Positions 19,453 to 29,900 of a stretch of DNA of 64,000 nt are shown piece by piece. Position numbers and translations under genes: made by a program. The stretch lies in assembly GCF_900167935.1 (NCBI RefSeq), contig NZ_FUYL01000004.1, positions 262,256 to 326,255 on the forward strand, in the 5' to 3' direction. The DNA is from Maribacter arcticus (lineage in GTDB: Bacteria; Bacteroidota; Bacteroidia; Flavobacteriales; Flavobacteriaceae). Under the pieces are notes generated by a model. The model made no database searches and had not been told where the DNA came from. It was given only the letters and a program-made list of their open reading frames with translations. Position 1 is the stretch's first letter. Every line of letters begins with the position of its first letter.

Positions 19453-22400
19453 ATGAAAAATTCAAAATTTCAAATTGTTGCTTTTTTAACTCTATTTATC
19501 CTTGTAGGATGTAGTGAAAACAATCAGAAAACACTTTTCTCAAAAGTTGATTCTAATACATCAGGACTTAATTTCAGCAATCAATTGTTTGAAAATGATT
19601 CAATCAATATATTAGACAATGAATTTGTTTATAATGGTGCCGGGGTTGCTATTGCTGATATAAATGGTGACGGACTCGAAGATATTTTCCTCGCAGGAAA
19701 CCAAGTTGACAATAAATTATTTCTGAATGAAGGAAAATTAAAATTCAGGGACATTAGTAAAGAAGCACAGATTGGTAAAACGGATAGTTTGCAATGGTCT
19801 TCAGGGGTTACCATTCTAGACATTAATTTAGATGGTTTACAAGATATCTATATTAGCAATACGTTTAGAAAAGACAGTATTCAAAGAAAAAACCTATTAT
19901 ATATTAATCAAGGAAATAAAGAAACAAACATTCCTTTTTTCAAAGAAGAAGCTGCAAAATATGGTTTAGACGACCAGACTTATTCTTCTCATGCGCAGTT
20001 TTTTGATTACGACAATGATGGCGACTTAGATGTATTCATTGGTGTTAATCGTATTGAGGGTATTAATCCAAATCAATTTAGCCCATTAACCGATGATGGC
20101 ACTTCTAAAAGTAAAGATGTATTATATGAGAATGTTTTTATAGACAGTCTAAACCAAAGAAAATTTATTGACGTCTCAGAAAAAGCAGGCATTCGATACC
20201 ATGGGTATAGTCACAGTACTTTGATTAATGATTTTAATGAAGACGGGTGGCCCGATATTTATGTTGCTAATGACTTTCTAAGTAACGATTTAATTTACAT
20301 CAACAATCAAGATGGTTCATTCACCAATAAAGCTGGTGAAATATTTAAACATTTTAGTCTATCTTCTATGGGCAGTGATATAACCGACGTCAATAATGAT
20401 GGCCGTATGGATATATTCACTACAGAAATGCAACCCTACTACAATAAAAGAAAGAAATTATTTCAAGGACCTAGCAGTTATCAAAAAGAAATTTTTACCA
20501 GAAAATACTCTTATGAACATCAATACACTAGAAATACTTTACAACAAAATCTAGGCATAAATCCTGAAAACGACTTGCCAATTTTCGGTGAAATAGGAAT
20601 GTTCTCTAGTATTCAAGAAACCGATTGGAGCTGGGCTCCCCTATTTGCTGATTATGATAATGACGGATGGAATGATTTACTTATTACCAATGGTTTTCCA
20701 AAAGATGTAACAGACCGTGATTTTGGTGATTTTAGAATTACCGCGAGCAGACTGGTAAGTAAACAAACATTAATCGATGCCATACCTGAAATTAAGATTC
20801 CAAACTTTATATTTAAAAATTTGGAAGGAAAAGGTTTTAAGGATGTAACAAAAGATTGGGGTTTGAATTTCGGCACCTTTTCTAACGGAGCAGCTTATGG
20901 TGATTTAGATAATGATGGTGACCTAGATTTGATAATTAACAACATTAATGATCCTGTTTTATTAATGGAAAACCATTCAAATGAGTTAACGCCTGATGAA
21001 AATTACTTAAGAATTAAACTCATAGGAGCCGAACAAAACCCAGAGGCAATTGGCAGTACCGTCATAACTTATTACGACAATAAACAACAACGCAAATCCT
21101 TACTTTCAGGTAGAGGGTATTTGTCACAACCAGAGAAAATATTTCATATTGGACTTGGAAAAACAAAAAAAGTAGATAGTTTAAAAATCATTTGGCCTAA
21201 CGGGAACATACAAATTGAAACTAACCCAGTAGTCAATACGCTGAACAAGTACACATATCGACCTTTAAATTTGATTGCAAATAAGAATAATACTCCTTTA
21301 TTTAGCAAAGCACCAAAAAAACTAGGATTAGATTTTTTAAGTAAGGATAACGACTTTATAGATTTTAATTTTCAGAGAACTTTACCTCACAAATTCTCTC
21401 AGTTTGGTCCTTCCATTTCTGTGGGAGATATTAATGGTGATAATTTAGAAGACATTTTTATAGCCGCTAGTAGAGGAGAAGATGAGGCTTGGTTTTTACA
21501 GACCCCAGAAAGTACCTTTATTAAAACTACGGTCTCTTATAAAAGCGAAGGAAAGCTTGAAGATGATTCTAGCTCATTATTATTTGACGCTGATGGAGAC
21601 GGAGACTTAGACTTATATTTAGCCAGAGGAAGCGCACAATACCCTTCAGGTAATGAACTTTATAAAGATAAGCTCCTACTTAATGATGGTAAAGGGAATT
21701 TCTCCGATTCTTCTGACGCCATACCTGATGTAAAAACAAATTCGACTAGTGTTAAAGCTGCTGATTTTGATAAAGATGGTGATTTAGACCTTTTCGTAGG
21801 TAGTAGAGTATTACCATTTTCATACCCATCTTCCGATAGGTCATATATTTTTGAAAATCAATCTGTGGGCAATCAAATTAAATTTGTTGATGTAACCGCT
21901 AAAATAAATCCTGATCTTGAATATCCTGGACTTATTAGCGATGCATTATGGACTGATTTCAATAATGATTTTTGGCCAGATCTAATTTTGGCAGGAGAAT
22001 GGATGCCGATTCGATTTTTTGAAAACAGAGAAGGTAAATTAGTTGAAGTTACAGATAACTCTGGTATTCAAAATAAACTTGGTTGGTGGAATAGCCTATC
22101 TGCAGGTGATTTAGACAACGATGGCGATACCGATTATATAGCCGGTAATTTTGGTCGAAATATAAACTTTCAAGGTACCGAAGACCAACCTATACGATTG
22201 TACGCCAAAGATTTAGACAATAATGGCACCATTGACCCATTGTTATCCTTTTATCTTAGAGATAGTATTGGCACTAAAAAAGAATACCTCTATCATCCTT
22301 GGCAAGATGTCACTAAACAATATGTAGGCATAAGAAAAAAATATAATTCTTTTGGAGAATTTGGCGCCTCTACCCTACCTGAGATGTTTAATGATGGTCT

Positions 22401-23010
22401 ATTAGATGATGCCACCAAACTTAGTTTCAACTATATGGAAACTTCTTTGATTGAAAACTTGGGTAATGGAAAATTTAAAATCCATCCCTTGCCTATGGAA
22501 ATACAATATGCCCCTATTTATGGAATATTATTACAAGATATTAATAATGATGATTTATTAGATGTTTTAGTGGTAGGTAATGATTTTGGTATGGAAGTAC
22601 AACAAGGCATGGCGGATGCATTAGTTGGTCTGGTACTAAAAAATGAAGGTGATTTAAAAATGACTGCACTCTCCTTAGATGAAACTCACTTTTATGTGCC
22701 TGGTGATGCCAAAGCCTTGGTAAATGTTAATTTAAGAAACGGAAATGAATTAATAATTGCATCTCAAAACAATGATTCATTGAAGACCCATGAGTACATT
22801 AAAAAAAGAGCTGGTAAACTCGTGAAATTTAACCCCAACGAAGTTAAGGCTGTTATAAATTTCAGAAATGGCTCAAAAAGAATTCAAGAGGTATATTGGG
22901 GCGATAGTTTTAATTCACAGTCGACACAAAATATTTTAATTACTGATAAAATTTCAGAAATTAAATTCTATAATAACACTGGCGAAACCACTAGAAGTAT
23001 ACCTTTTTAA
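19453..23010 (+). CDS. CRTAC1-type lipoprotein: two VCBS/FG-GAP arrays flanking an ASPIC/UnbV domain (VCBS1)
   Basis: An 1185-residue lipoprotein (lipobox ending at Cys20). Residues about 60-500 contain seven or more calcium-loop repeats of the form DxNxDGxxDIF, such as DINGDGLEDIFLAG, DYDNDGDLDVFIG and DLDNDGDLDLIINN, predicting an integrin-like beta-propeller. An ASPIC/UnbV domain follows (about 518-590, LSGRGYLSQPEKIFHIGLG and IIWPNGN), then a second FG-GAP array (about 655-1060). Such proteins are surface or periplasmic, calcium-dependent and of unknown molecular role; databases sometimes label them RNA-binding without basis. It sits between two SusCD pairs and next to a paralogue, suggesting a role in binding or processing the nutrient. 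Confidence 0.9.
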   Translation: MKNSKFQIVAFLTLFILVGCSENNQKTLFSKVDSNTSGLNFSNQLFENDSINILDNEFVYNGAGVAIADINGDGLEDIFLAGNQVDNKLFLNEGKLKFRDISKEAQIGKTDSLQWSSGVTILDINLDGLQDIYISNTFRKDSIQRKNLLYINQGNKETNIPFFKEEAAKYGLDDQTYSSHAQFFDYDNDGDLDVFIGVNRIEGINPNQFSPLTDDGTSKSKDVLYENVFIDSLNQRKFIDVSEKAGIRYHGYSHSTLINDFNEDGWPDIYVANDFLSNDLIYINNQDGSFTNKAGEIFKHFSLSSMGSDITDVNNDGRMDIFTTEMQPYYNKRKKLFQGPSSYQKEIFTRKYSYEHQYTRNTLQQNLGINPENDLPIFGEIGMFSSIQETDWSWAPLFADYDNDGWNDLLITNGFPKDVTDRDFGDFRITASRLVSKQTLIDAIPEIKIPNFIFKNLEGKGFKDVTKDWGLNFGTFSNGAAYGDLDNDGDLDLIINNINDPVLLMENHSNELTPDENYLRIKLIGAEQNPEAIGSTVITYYDNKQQRKSLLSGRGYLSQPEKIFHIGLGKTKKVDSLKIIWPNGNIQIETNPVVNTLNKYTYRPLNLIANKNNTPLFSKAPKKLGLDFLSKDNDFIDFNFQRTLPHKFSQFGPSISVGDINGDNLEDIFIAASRGEDEAWFLQTPESTFIKTTVSYKSEGKLEDDSSSLLFDADGDGDLDLYLARGSAQYPSGNELYKDKLLLNDGKGNFSDSSDAIPDVKTNSTSVKAADFDKDGDLDLFVGSRVLPFSYPSSDRSYIFENQSVGNQIKFVDVTAKINPDLEYPGLISDALWTDFNNDFWPDLILAGEWMPIRFFENREGKLVEVTDNSGIQNKLGWWNSLSAGDLDNDGDTDYIAGNFGRNINFQGTEDQPIRLYAKDLDNNGTIDPLLSFYLRDSIGTKKEYLYHPWQDVTKQYVGIRKKYNSFGEFGASTLPEMFNDGLLDDATKLSFNYMETSLIENLGNGKFKIHPLPMEIQYAPIYGILLQDINNDDLLDVLVVGNDFGMEVQQGMADALVGLVLKNEGDLKMTALSLDETHFYVPGDAKALVNVNLRNGNELIIASQNNDSLKTHEYIKKRAGKLVKFNPNEVKAVINFRNGSKRIQEVYWGDSFNSQSTQNILITDKISEIKFYNNTGETTRSIPF

Positions 23011-23103
23011 ATGGTTAGACAATTAACTAATATTTAAAAAATAAGGTAATTCACCTTTATTGGAACAACCTAAATTAGTTCAATAGGCAGTTCAAGAAGA
23101 CCC

Positions 23104-23111
23104 TATATTTG
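23104..23111 (+). promoter_or_regulatory. Candidate -7 box upstream of VCBS2
   Basis: TATATTTG exactly matches TAnnTTTG, 86 bp before the VCBS2 start. No TTG lies at 17-23 bp upstream, so support is from the -7 element alone. Confidence 0.3.
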
Positions 23112-23197
23112 TCATAAGTACTAAAAACAATAATACGGTATTCTAATTTAAACTATTTTAAAGGTCAATTAGACGAATAACCAAAATAAACCAAAAT

Positions 23198-26100
23198 ATG
23201 CGGGTCTTTTCTGCTTTATCGATTCTATTCTTATTTGTCATCATCATTTCATGTGACAATAAAAATTCTACATTATTTCAAATTGTACCTGCCTCAGAGT
23301 CTGGAATCGAATTCAACAATAAAATTATAGAAACCGACAGTTTTAATATACTCACAAGTGAATATATTTTTAATGGTGGTGGAGTTGCTGTAGGTGATTT
23401 TAATAACGATGGAAAGCCAGATGTTTTTTTTAGCGGAAATCAAGTAGCCAATAAACTATACTTAAATCAAGGAAATTTTAAATTCAAAGATGTTTCAAAA
23501 GAGTCTGGCATTGAAGCTCTCAATAAATGGAACACAGGGGTTGCTTTAGCAGATATTAATAACGACGGATATTTAGATATCTACGTTTGCTCTGCGATGC
23601 TTACTGAGGAAGACCAGAAAAAAAATATCCTCTTTATAAATCAAGGATTGAATGAAAACCAAATTCCTCAATTCAAGAATAAGGCTAAAGAATTTGGAGT
23701 AGAGGAACCGGGCAATAGTATGGGTGCGACCTTTTTTGATTATGACAAAGATGGACTCTTGGATCTATATGTTTTAAATAATGTAGATATACATATTCTA
23801 CCTGCTAATTATAGAACCAAAATTACAGATGGATCATCACTAAGTAATGATCGATTATATAAAAATAATGGTGATGGTACATTTAAAGACGTAACAATTG
23901 AAGCAGGTATTACTATAGAGGGCTACGGATTAGGTCTTGCAATTTCTGATTTAAATTATGATGGATGGCCTGATATTTATGTAAGTAATGACTATTTAAC
24001 CAATGATATTTTATACATCAACAACCAAGATGGGACATTCACAAACAATATAAAAGAGAACATTAAACATCAAAGTAAGTTCTCTATGGGAAATGACATT
24101 TCCGACTTTAATAATGATGGTTTTCTAGATATCATAACATTAGATATGTTAGGTGAAACAAACCAACGATTAAAAACCACCTTATCAGGCCATAAGTACA
24201 CAGAATATATTCTCAATGAAAGATATGATTATGAGTACCAGTATACTAGAAACATGCTTCAAAAAGGAAATGGTAATGGTGTACCCTTTAATGAAATTGG
24301 ATTGATGGCTGGCGTAGCCAAAACTGATTGGAGTTGGTCTCCTCTATTTGCTGACATGGATAATGATGGTTTTAAAGACATCCTCGTAACAAACGGGTTT
24401 CCTCGAGATATCACTGATTTAGACTTTGGAGATTTCAAATTTAACGTGAGTAGGTACTTAACTCCAGCACAGATTTTAGATTCCATTCCAAAAATTAAAA
24501 TTCCTAATTATGCCTTTAAGAATAATAAGAATAACACGTTTACAGATATTAGTAAGGCTTGGGGTATCGGAATACCATCTTTCTCTAATGGTTCTGCATT
24601 CGTAGATTTAGATAATGATGGTGATTTAGATTACATTGTAAATAATATTAATGATAAAGCCCTCCTATTTCGAAACACTATTGATGAGCAAAAGGAAGAT
24701 AATCATAACTATTTAAGCATTGACTTGGTTGGGCCTGCTACAAAATCACTAGTAGCTGGAGCTAAAGTTGTCATCAGATTTTCGGATAGTACTTTTCAAT
24801 TTCAAGAACACCACACCTATAGAGGATATATGTCTACAGTTCAAGACATTATACATTTTGGATTAGGTGATAAAAAACAGATTAGTTCTTTAGAAATTCT
24901 TTGGCCTGATGGCAAATATCAAAAAACATCAAATATAGGAGCCAATCAAAAAATATCTTTAAATTATTCTGATGCCTCAAACATCTCCATTAGTGATTTA
25001 AATTTTCCTTTAGCACCGAATAAAAATAGCCCCATCTTCAAGGAAGTTTCCAAAGCAATAGGTATTGAATATGTTCATCAAGAAAAAGACATTGTAGACT
25101 ATAATTTACAACGAATAATACCCCATAAATTCACTCAAAATGGTCCTTGCATGGCAGCTGGTGATCTCAATGGTGATGGTACTGAAGATTTCATCATTGG
25201 TAGCTCTGCCAGTTTTTCGCCTCAATTATTTCTGCAGAATAAAGAAGGTGTTTTTAGTCAAAAACCTTTATTCACCGATGAAGAAAGCATGAAATATGAA
25301 GAAGAAAGCATTGCTTTTTTCGACTTGGAGAATGATGGTGATTTAGATATATTCTTGGTTTCTGGAAGTAATGAGTTCAATATTGATAATAATCAGTACA
25401 CCGACAGGTTACTAATAAATGATGGCCATGGCAATTTCACTATCTCTAAAGATAGAATACCCGTTATTAGCGCAAGTGGATCCATCGTAAAAATTTCAGA
25501 CTTTGACAAAGATGGTTTCGTTGACCTCTTTATTGGTGGTAGAACACCTTTTTTACAATATCCAAAATCAGAAAAAAGTTTCTTATTAAAAAATGAAAAT
25601 GGAGTTTTAAAAGACGTTACAGATTCAATTGCACCAGAACTAAGGAACATAGGCATGATAACCGATGCAGTATGGGCAGATATTGATTTAGATGGTTATG
25701 AAGATTTAGTAGTTACAGGTGAATTAATGGCCACAACCATTTTCAAAAACCACATAAATACTTTTAAAAAAGTAAACCAAACAGGAGTTGAGAATTTATT
25801 AGGATGGTGGGAAAGTATTATTAAAACAGATATAGATAATGATGGCGATATTGATTTTATAGTTGGCAATATAGGTGCAAACAATTGGTATCAACCATCT
25901 AATGAAAGACCAGTAACTCTTATTGCCAAAGATTTTGATAATAATGGTACTATCGACCCAGTAATTTTTGCTTATTTCAAGGATAGCTTTTTAAACCCCA
26001 CATATAATTCTTTTCCTGTGAATTTCTGGGGAGAACTAAATGGTCAAAGCCCTATTTTTAGAGCTAAATACAACACCTTTAAATCCTATTCAAGAGCAAC

Positions 26101-26533
26101 AATTTCGAATCTATTGAATGAAGATGAATTAAAAGGTTCAACTAAATTAATTGGCAATTATGACAAAAGTATTATTATGGAGAATTTAGGTAATGGTACG
26201 TTTAAATATAGTCCCTTGCCTACAGACACTCAAGTTTCGCCAATTAATGGAATGGCAGTAGTAGATTATAATAATGACCAAAAAGAAGATATTTTACTGG
26301 TTGGCAACAATTTTGGAAATGAAGTTTTTATTGGTAGATATGACGCTTTTAATGGTGGATTATTGAAAAATAACAGTAATGGAAACTATGAGTTCATACC
26401 CACTTCAGAAAGTGGATTTTTAGTCCCAGGTGACGCTAAAAGTATTATAACTGTTAACAGTGTAAAAAGTAATTATCCATACTTTATAGCTTCGCAAAAC
26501 AGGGATTCTATTAGGGTTTTTCAAAAGAAATAA
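23198..26533 (+). CDS. CRTAC1-type lipoprotein: VCBS/FG-GAP arrays with ASPIC/UnbV domain (VCBS2)
   Basis: An 1111-residue paralogue of VCBS1 with the same architecture. A lipoprotein signal ends at Cys19. FG-GAP calcium loops include DFNNDGKPDVFFSG, DINNDGYLDIYVC, DLNYDGWPDIYVSND and DLDNDGDLDYIVNN. The ASPIC/UnbV domain is at about 505-575 (YRGYMSTVQDIIHFGLG, ILWPDGK), and a second array runs to the C-terminus. The two proteins share the segment order throughout, including an EYQYTRN block before the seventh repeat, so they arose by tandem duplication and then diverged. It is separated from VCBS1 by 187 bp. Function unknown; probably exported to the outer membrane with the SusCD complex. 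Confidence 0.9.
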   Translation: MRVFSALSILFLFVIIISCDNKNSTLFQIVPASESGIEFNNKIIETDSFNILTSEYIFNGGGVAVGDFNNDGKPDVFFSGNQVANKLYLNQGNFKFKDVSKESGIEALNKWNTGVALADINNDGYLDIYVCSAMLTEEDQKKNILFINQGLNENQIPQFKNKAKEFGVEEPGNSMGATFFDYDKDGLLDLYVLNNVDIHILPANYRTKITDGSSLSNDRLYKNNGDGTFKDVTIEAGITIEGYGLGLAISDLNYDGWPDIYVSNDYLTNDILYINNQDGTFTNNIKENIKHQSKFSMGNDISDFNNDGFLDIITLDMLGETNQRLKTTLSGHKYTEYILNERYDYEYQYTRNMLQKGNGNGVPFNEIGLMAGVAKTDWSWSPLFADMDNDGFKDILVTNGFPRDITDLDFGDFKFNVSRYLTPAQILDSIPKIKIPNYAFKNNKNNTFTDISKAWGIGIPSFSNGSAFVDLDNDGDLDYIVNNINDKALLFRNTIDEQKEDNHNYLSIDLVGPATKSLVAGAKVVIRFSDSTFQFQEHHTYRGYMSTVQDIIHFGLGDKKQISSLEILWPDGKYQKTSNIGANQKISLNYSDASNISISDLNFPLAPNKNSPIFKEVSKAIGIEYVHQEKDIVDYNLQRIIPHKFTQNGPCMAAGDLNGDGTEDFIIGSSASFSPQLFLQNKEGVFSQKPLFTDEESMKYEEESIAFFDLENDGDLDIFLVSGSNEFNIDNNQYTDRLLINDGHGNFTISKDRIPVISASGSIVKISDFDKDGFVDLFIGGRTPFLQYPKSEKSFLLKNENGVLKDVTDSIAPELRNIGMITDAVWADIDLDGYEDLVVTGELMATTIFKNHINTFKKVNQTGVENLLGWWESIIKTDIDNDGDIDFIVGNIGANNWYQPSNERPVTLIAKDFDNNGTIDPVIFAYFKDSFLNPTYNSFPVNFWGELNGQSPIFRAKYNTFKSYSRATISNLLNEDELKGSTKLIGNYDKSIIMENLGNGTFKYSPLPTDTQVSPINGMAVVDYNNDQKEDILLVGNNFGNEVFIGRYDAFNGGLLKNNSNGNYEFIPTSESGFLVPGDAKSIITVNSVKSNYPYFIASQNRDSIRVFQKK

Positions 26534-26948
26534 GATATTAAATTTTAATAAAACTATTTCTTTCATTATCTTTTAATCGATACTCTAAATTTATTAAGCA
26601 TCGATTAAAAGCAAAAGCATTTACACGCTTTGTAGTTATTTTATAATAACAAATTATCTCATTTTAACTTACTTTTCTTTTAAAAGTTTCAGTGATAAAT
26701 TAATTTCTCTACAATCTTCACAAATTTTTCTAAAATAGCACTTCATTTTATTAGATTTTTTAATTATTAATAACACCAATTTAACGACAAATAACAAGTG
26801 ATTGTAGACCAATGACTATTTCTTAAAATTTGACAAATATCCTCGTCTATTGAAATAATTTTACTTAATTTTATCATAATATTATAAATTCATTAACACC
26901 TTAGTGAATATTATGATAAGTCAATAATTAACTAAACAATAACTTATT
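26534..26948. other. 415-bp intergenic region upstream of SusC2, with two strong inverted repeats
   Basis: No gene was recognised. A perfect 12-bp inverted repeat (CTTTTAATCGAT at 26570-26581, ATCGATTAAAAG at 26600-26611) lies shortly after the VCBS2 stop but has no T tract. An 11-bp perfect inverted repeat (26873-26883 with 26907-26917) lies in the SusC2 leader. No exact TAnnTTTG box was found. Confidence 0.6.
26873..26917 (+). promoter_or_regulatory. Long hairpin in the 5' leader of SusC2
   Basis: ATCATAATATT (26873-26883) and AATATTATGAT (26907-26917) are perfect complements, and the enclosed segment can form its own ATTCATTAA/TTAGTGAAT stem (one U-G pair) with a CACC loop. It ends 31 bp before the SusC2 start. 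It could be an mRNA stability or translation-control element, or a dyad operator. Confidence 0.5.
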
Positions 26949-29900
26949 ATGAATCAAAAACTAGATTTTAAATCAGTTAAATCCAAAGGGCGATTTTCTA
27001 TCCTCAGCAATGGATTTTTACTGGTTTTAGCTTGTATTTGCACCCAAAGCATGGTTGCGAATGAAAAATTAAATACGTCAACGGATGTTAATCTAACAAT
27101 GGTTCAGACGACCGTCAAAGGATCTGTTTCAGATGGAATGGGACCACTACCTGGAGCTAGTGTTCTAGTAAAAGGTACTACGAACGGTACTCAAACGGAT
27201 TTTGATGGAAATTTCACCATTGATGCACCAAGTGATGCTACCTTAGTGATAAGCTACATTGGTTACAAAACTATGGAAGTTGCCGTAAACAATCAGACCA
27301 CCATTAATGTGACACTACAAGAAGATGCTTCAGCATTAGACGAAGTTGTAGTTACAGGGTATGGTACGCAAATCAAAAAAGATTTGACCGGTGCAGTATC
27401 AGTTGTAGATGTAGATGAGCTATTGGCAACACCTGCAACAACCTTCGCCCAACAATTACAAGGTAGGGCTGCGGGTGTAAGTATTATTAACGATGCAAGA
27501 CCAGGTGGTGAAGCTACCGTACGTATTCGTGGTTTTGGTACAGTAGGTAACAACGACCCTCTTTACATTATCGATGGTGTACCAACACAAGCACAGGCCA
27601 ACTTAAACCCAAATGATATAGAGTCTATGCAGATTCTTAAAGATGCTTCTGCTGCATCTATTTATGGCTCCAGGGCTGGTAACGGTGTTATTATCATTAC
27701 CACTAAAAAAGGTAAAATGGGAGCTCCAAAAATTACATATGACACCTATTATGGTACGCAGACTGCCGCTAACGATGTAGAAGCTTTGAATTCTCGTGAA
27801 TTAGGGCAATATTTATATTTGGCAGATTTATATGCCGGCAAAACTCCAGGCCACGGTCAATATACCTTTGGTCCTAATGGAGAAGTAACTATACCAGATT
27901 ATGTTTTCCCTAGTGGTGCAAATGAGGGCGATGCGGGTACTAACGCAGACCTTTATGCTTTAGAAGAAGGGAATATTTATGCCATCACAAGATCAGCTGA
28001 TACAGATTGGTGGAAAGAGGTTACACGTTCAGCTCCTATTCAAAGTCATAACATTACAGCATCTGGTGCTACAGATAAAGCAAGATATGCTTTTTCTTTA
28101 GGCTATTTTTCTGCTGACTACATTACCAAGTTCACCAGTTACGATAGAATATCTATACGTGCCAATACGGAGTTTAAAGGATTAAACGACAAGTTAACAA
28201 TTGGCGAAAATTTTACAGCGTCTTTTGATAATCAAAAAGGGCGATTTGGCAATGATGAGGAGCAAAATGCTGTTTCTGCAGGCTACAAACACCATCCTTT
28301 ATTACCTATTTATGACATAGCTGGTAATTTTGCTGGTAGTAGAGGTGCGAACTTAGGAAACAACTTTAACCCGTATGCAAGTTTATCGAGAGATCAAGAT
28401 GATAGAACGTTTCGATTAAGACTTTTGGGTAATGTGTATGCAGATTATGCTATACTTGATGGCTTAACTGTTAGGTCTAGCTTTGGTGTAGATGTTCGTG
28501 CACAAAGACAAAGAGATTTAGGGCGTCCTCAACCAGAATATGTGGAAGGAAACTTTATCAATACTTCAACTGCAAGAGAAGAATATGAGTACCAATGGAC
28601 ATGGACCAATACATTAAATTACGCTAAAACATTTAATGAGGTTCATAATGTTTCTGCCTATGTAGGTGTTGAATCTATTCAACAATTTGAAGAACGTTTT
28701 GGTGCTAGTCGTCAGCGTTTTGCATTTAACACTCCGAATATTTTAAGTTATCTAGATTTAGGTAACGCAACGACGGCAGGAAATTATGGTTTTGTAAACC
28801 AAGATTATACACTTTGGTCACAATTCGGTAAAATAGATTATAATTATGACGGAAAATACCTTGCTGGGGTTACACTACGTAACGATTCATCTTCAAGATT
28901 TCAGTCAGCTGCCCGTAGTGCTTTATTTCCTGCATTCAGTTTAGGTTGGAGAATGTCTGATGAGAATTTCTTAAAAGATGTTTCTTGGATTAATGACCTG
29001 AAAATAAGATACGGATGGGGTACGACTGGTAACCAACAGATTGGAGATTACAATGCCTTTACCACCTTCCGTTCAGATATTGGCACAGGCGGTTACCCAA
29101 TTGATGGTAGCACTGGTTCACCTACAATTGGATTTTCAACTAGAGCTTTTGGTAATCCTAACGCAAAATGGGAAACAACCACATCGAACAACTTTGGTAT
29201 AGATTTAGTCATGTTTGATAACAAAGTTAATTTCAATCTAGATGTATGGGATCGTGTTACTACAGATATGTTATTTCAAGTTCCTGTTACCTTTACAGCC
29301 GGTCAGGCAGATGAACCACGATTTAATGTAGGTGGTGTAACGAATAAAGGTATTGACCTTAATTTAGGCTTCAGTGATAAAAAAGGTGATTTTGGATATG
29401 GTATTAATGCGAACTTATCACAGTATACCAACAACGTGGATCAATTAAGCGAAAGTGCAGACACTAGATTTTTTGGTGGCTCAAGAAGGGTGCCAGCCTT
29501 AACGGTTACTCAGGCAGGATCTCCAATATCTTCATTTTATGGATTCAAAACGGAAGGTATTTTCCAGTCTCAAGCTGAAGCAGATGCATGGCCAACATAT
29601 GGTGCTTACAATGCACCTGGTAAATTAAAGGTTGCAGATATTAATAATGACGGTGTCATCAATGATGATGATCGTACCATTATTGGTAATCCTCACCCAG
29701 ATTTTACCTATGGTATCAATCTTGATTTTTCGTACAAGAATTTAGCACTTAACATCTTTGGAAATGGTTCTCAAGGTAATGACATCTATAACTATGTTCG
29801 TTATTTTGCAGATTTTAACACCTTTCAAGGGAATAGGTCTAGACGTGCTTTATATAACGCATGGCAACCATCAAACCCTACTGCTCCTGTAAGCCAATGG

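Noticed and set aside
23040-23065. Hairpin AATAAGGT/ACCTTTATT after VCBS1 as a terminator
   Set aside because: The stem is short with a bulge and has no T run, so termination there is not supported.
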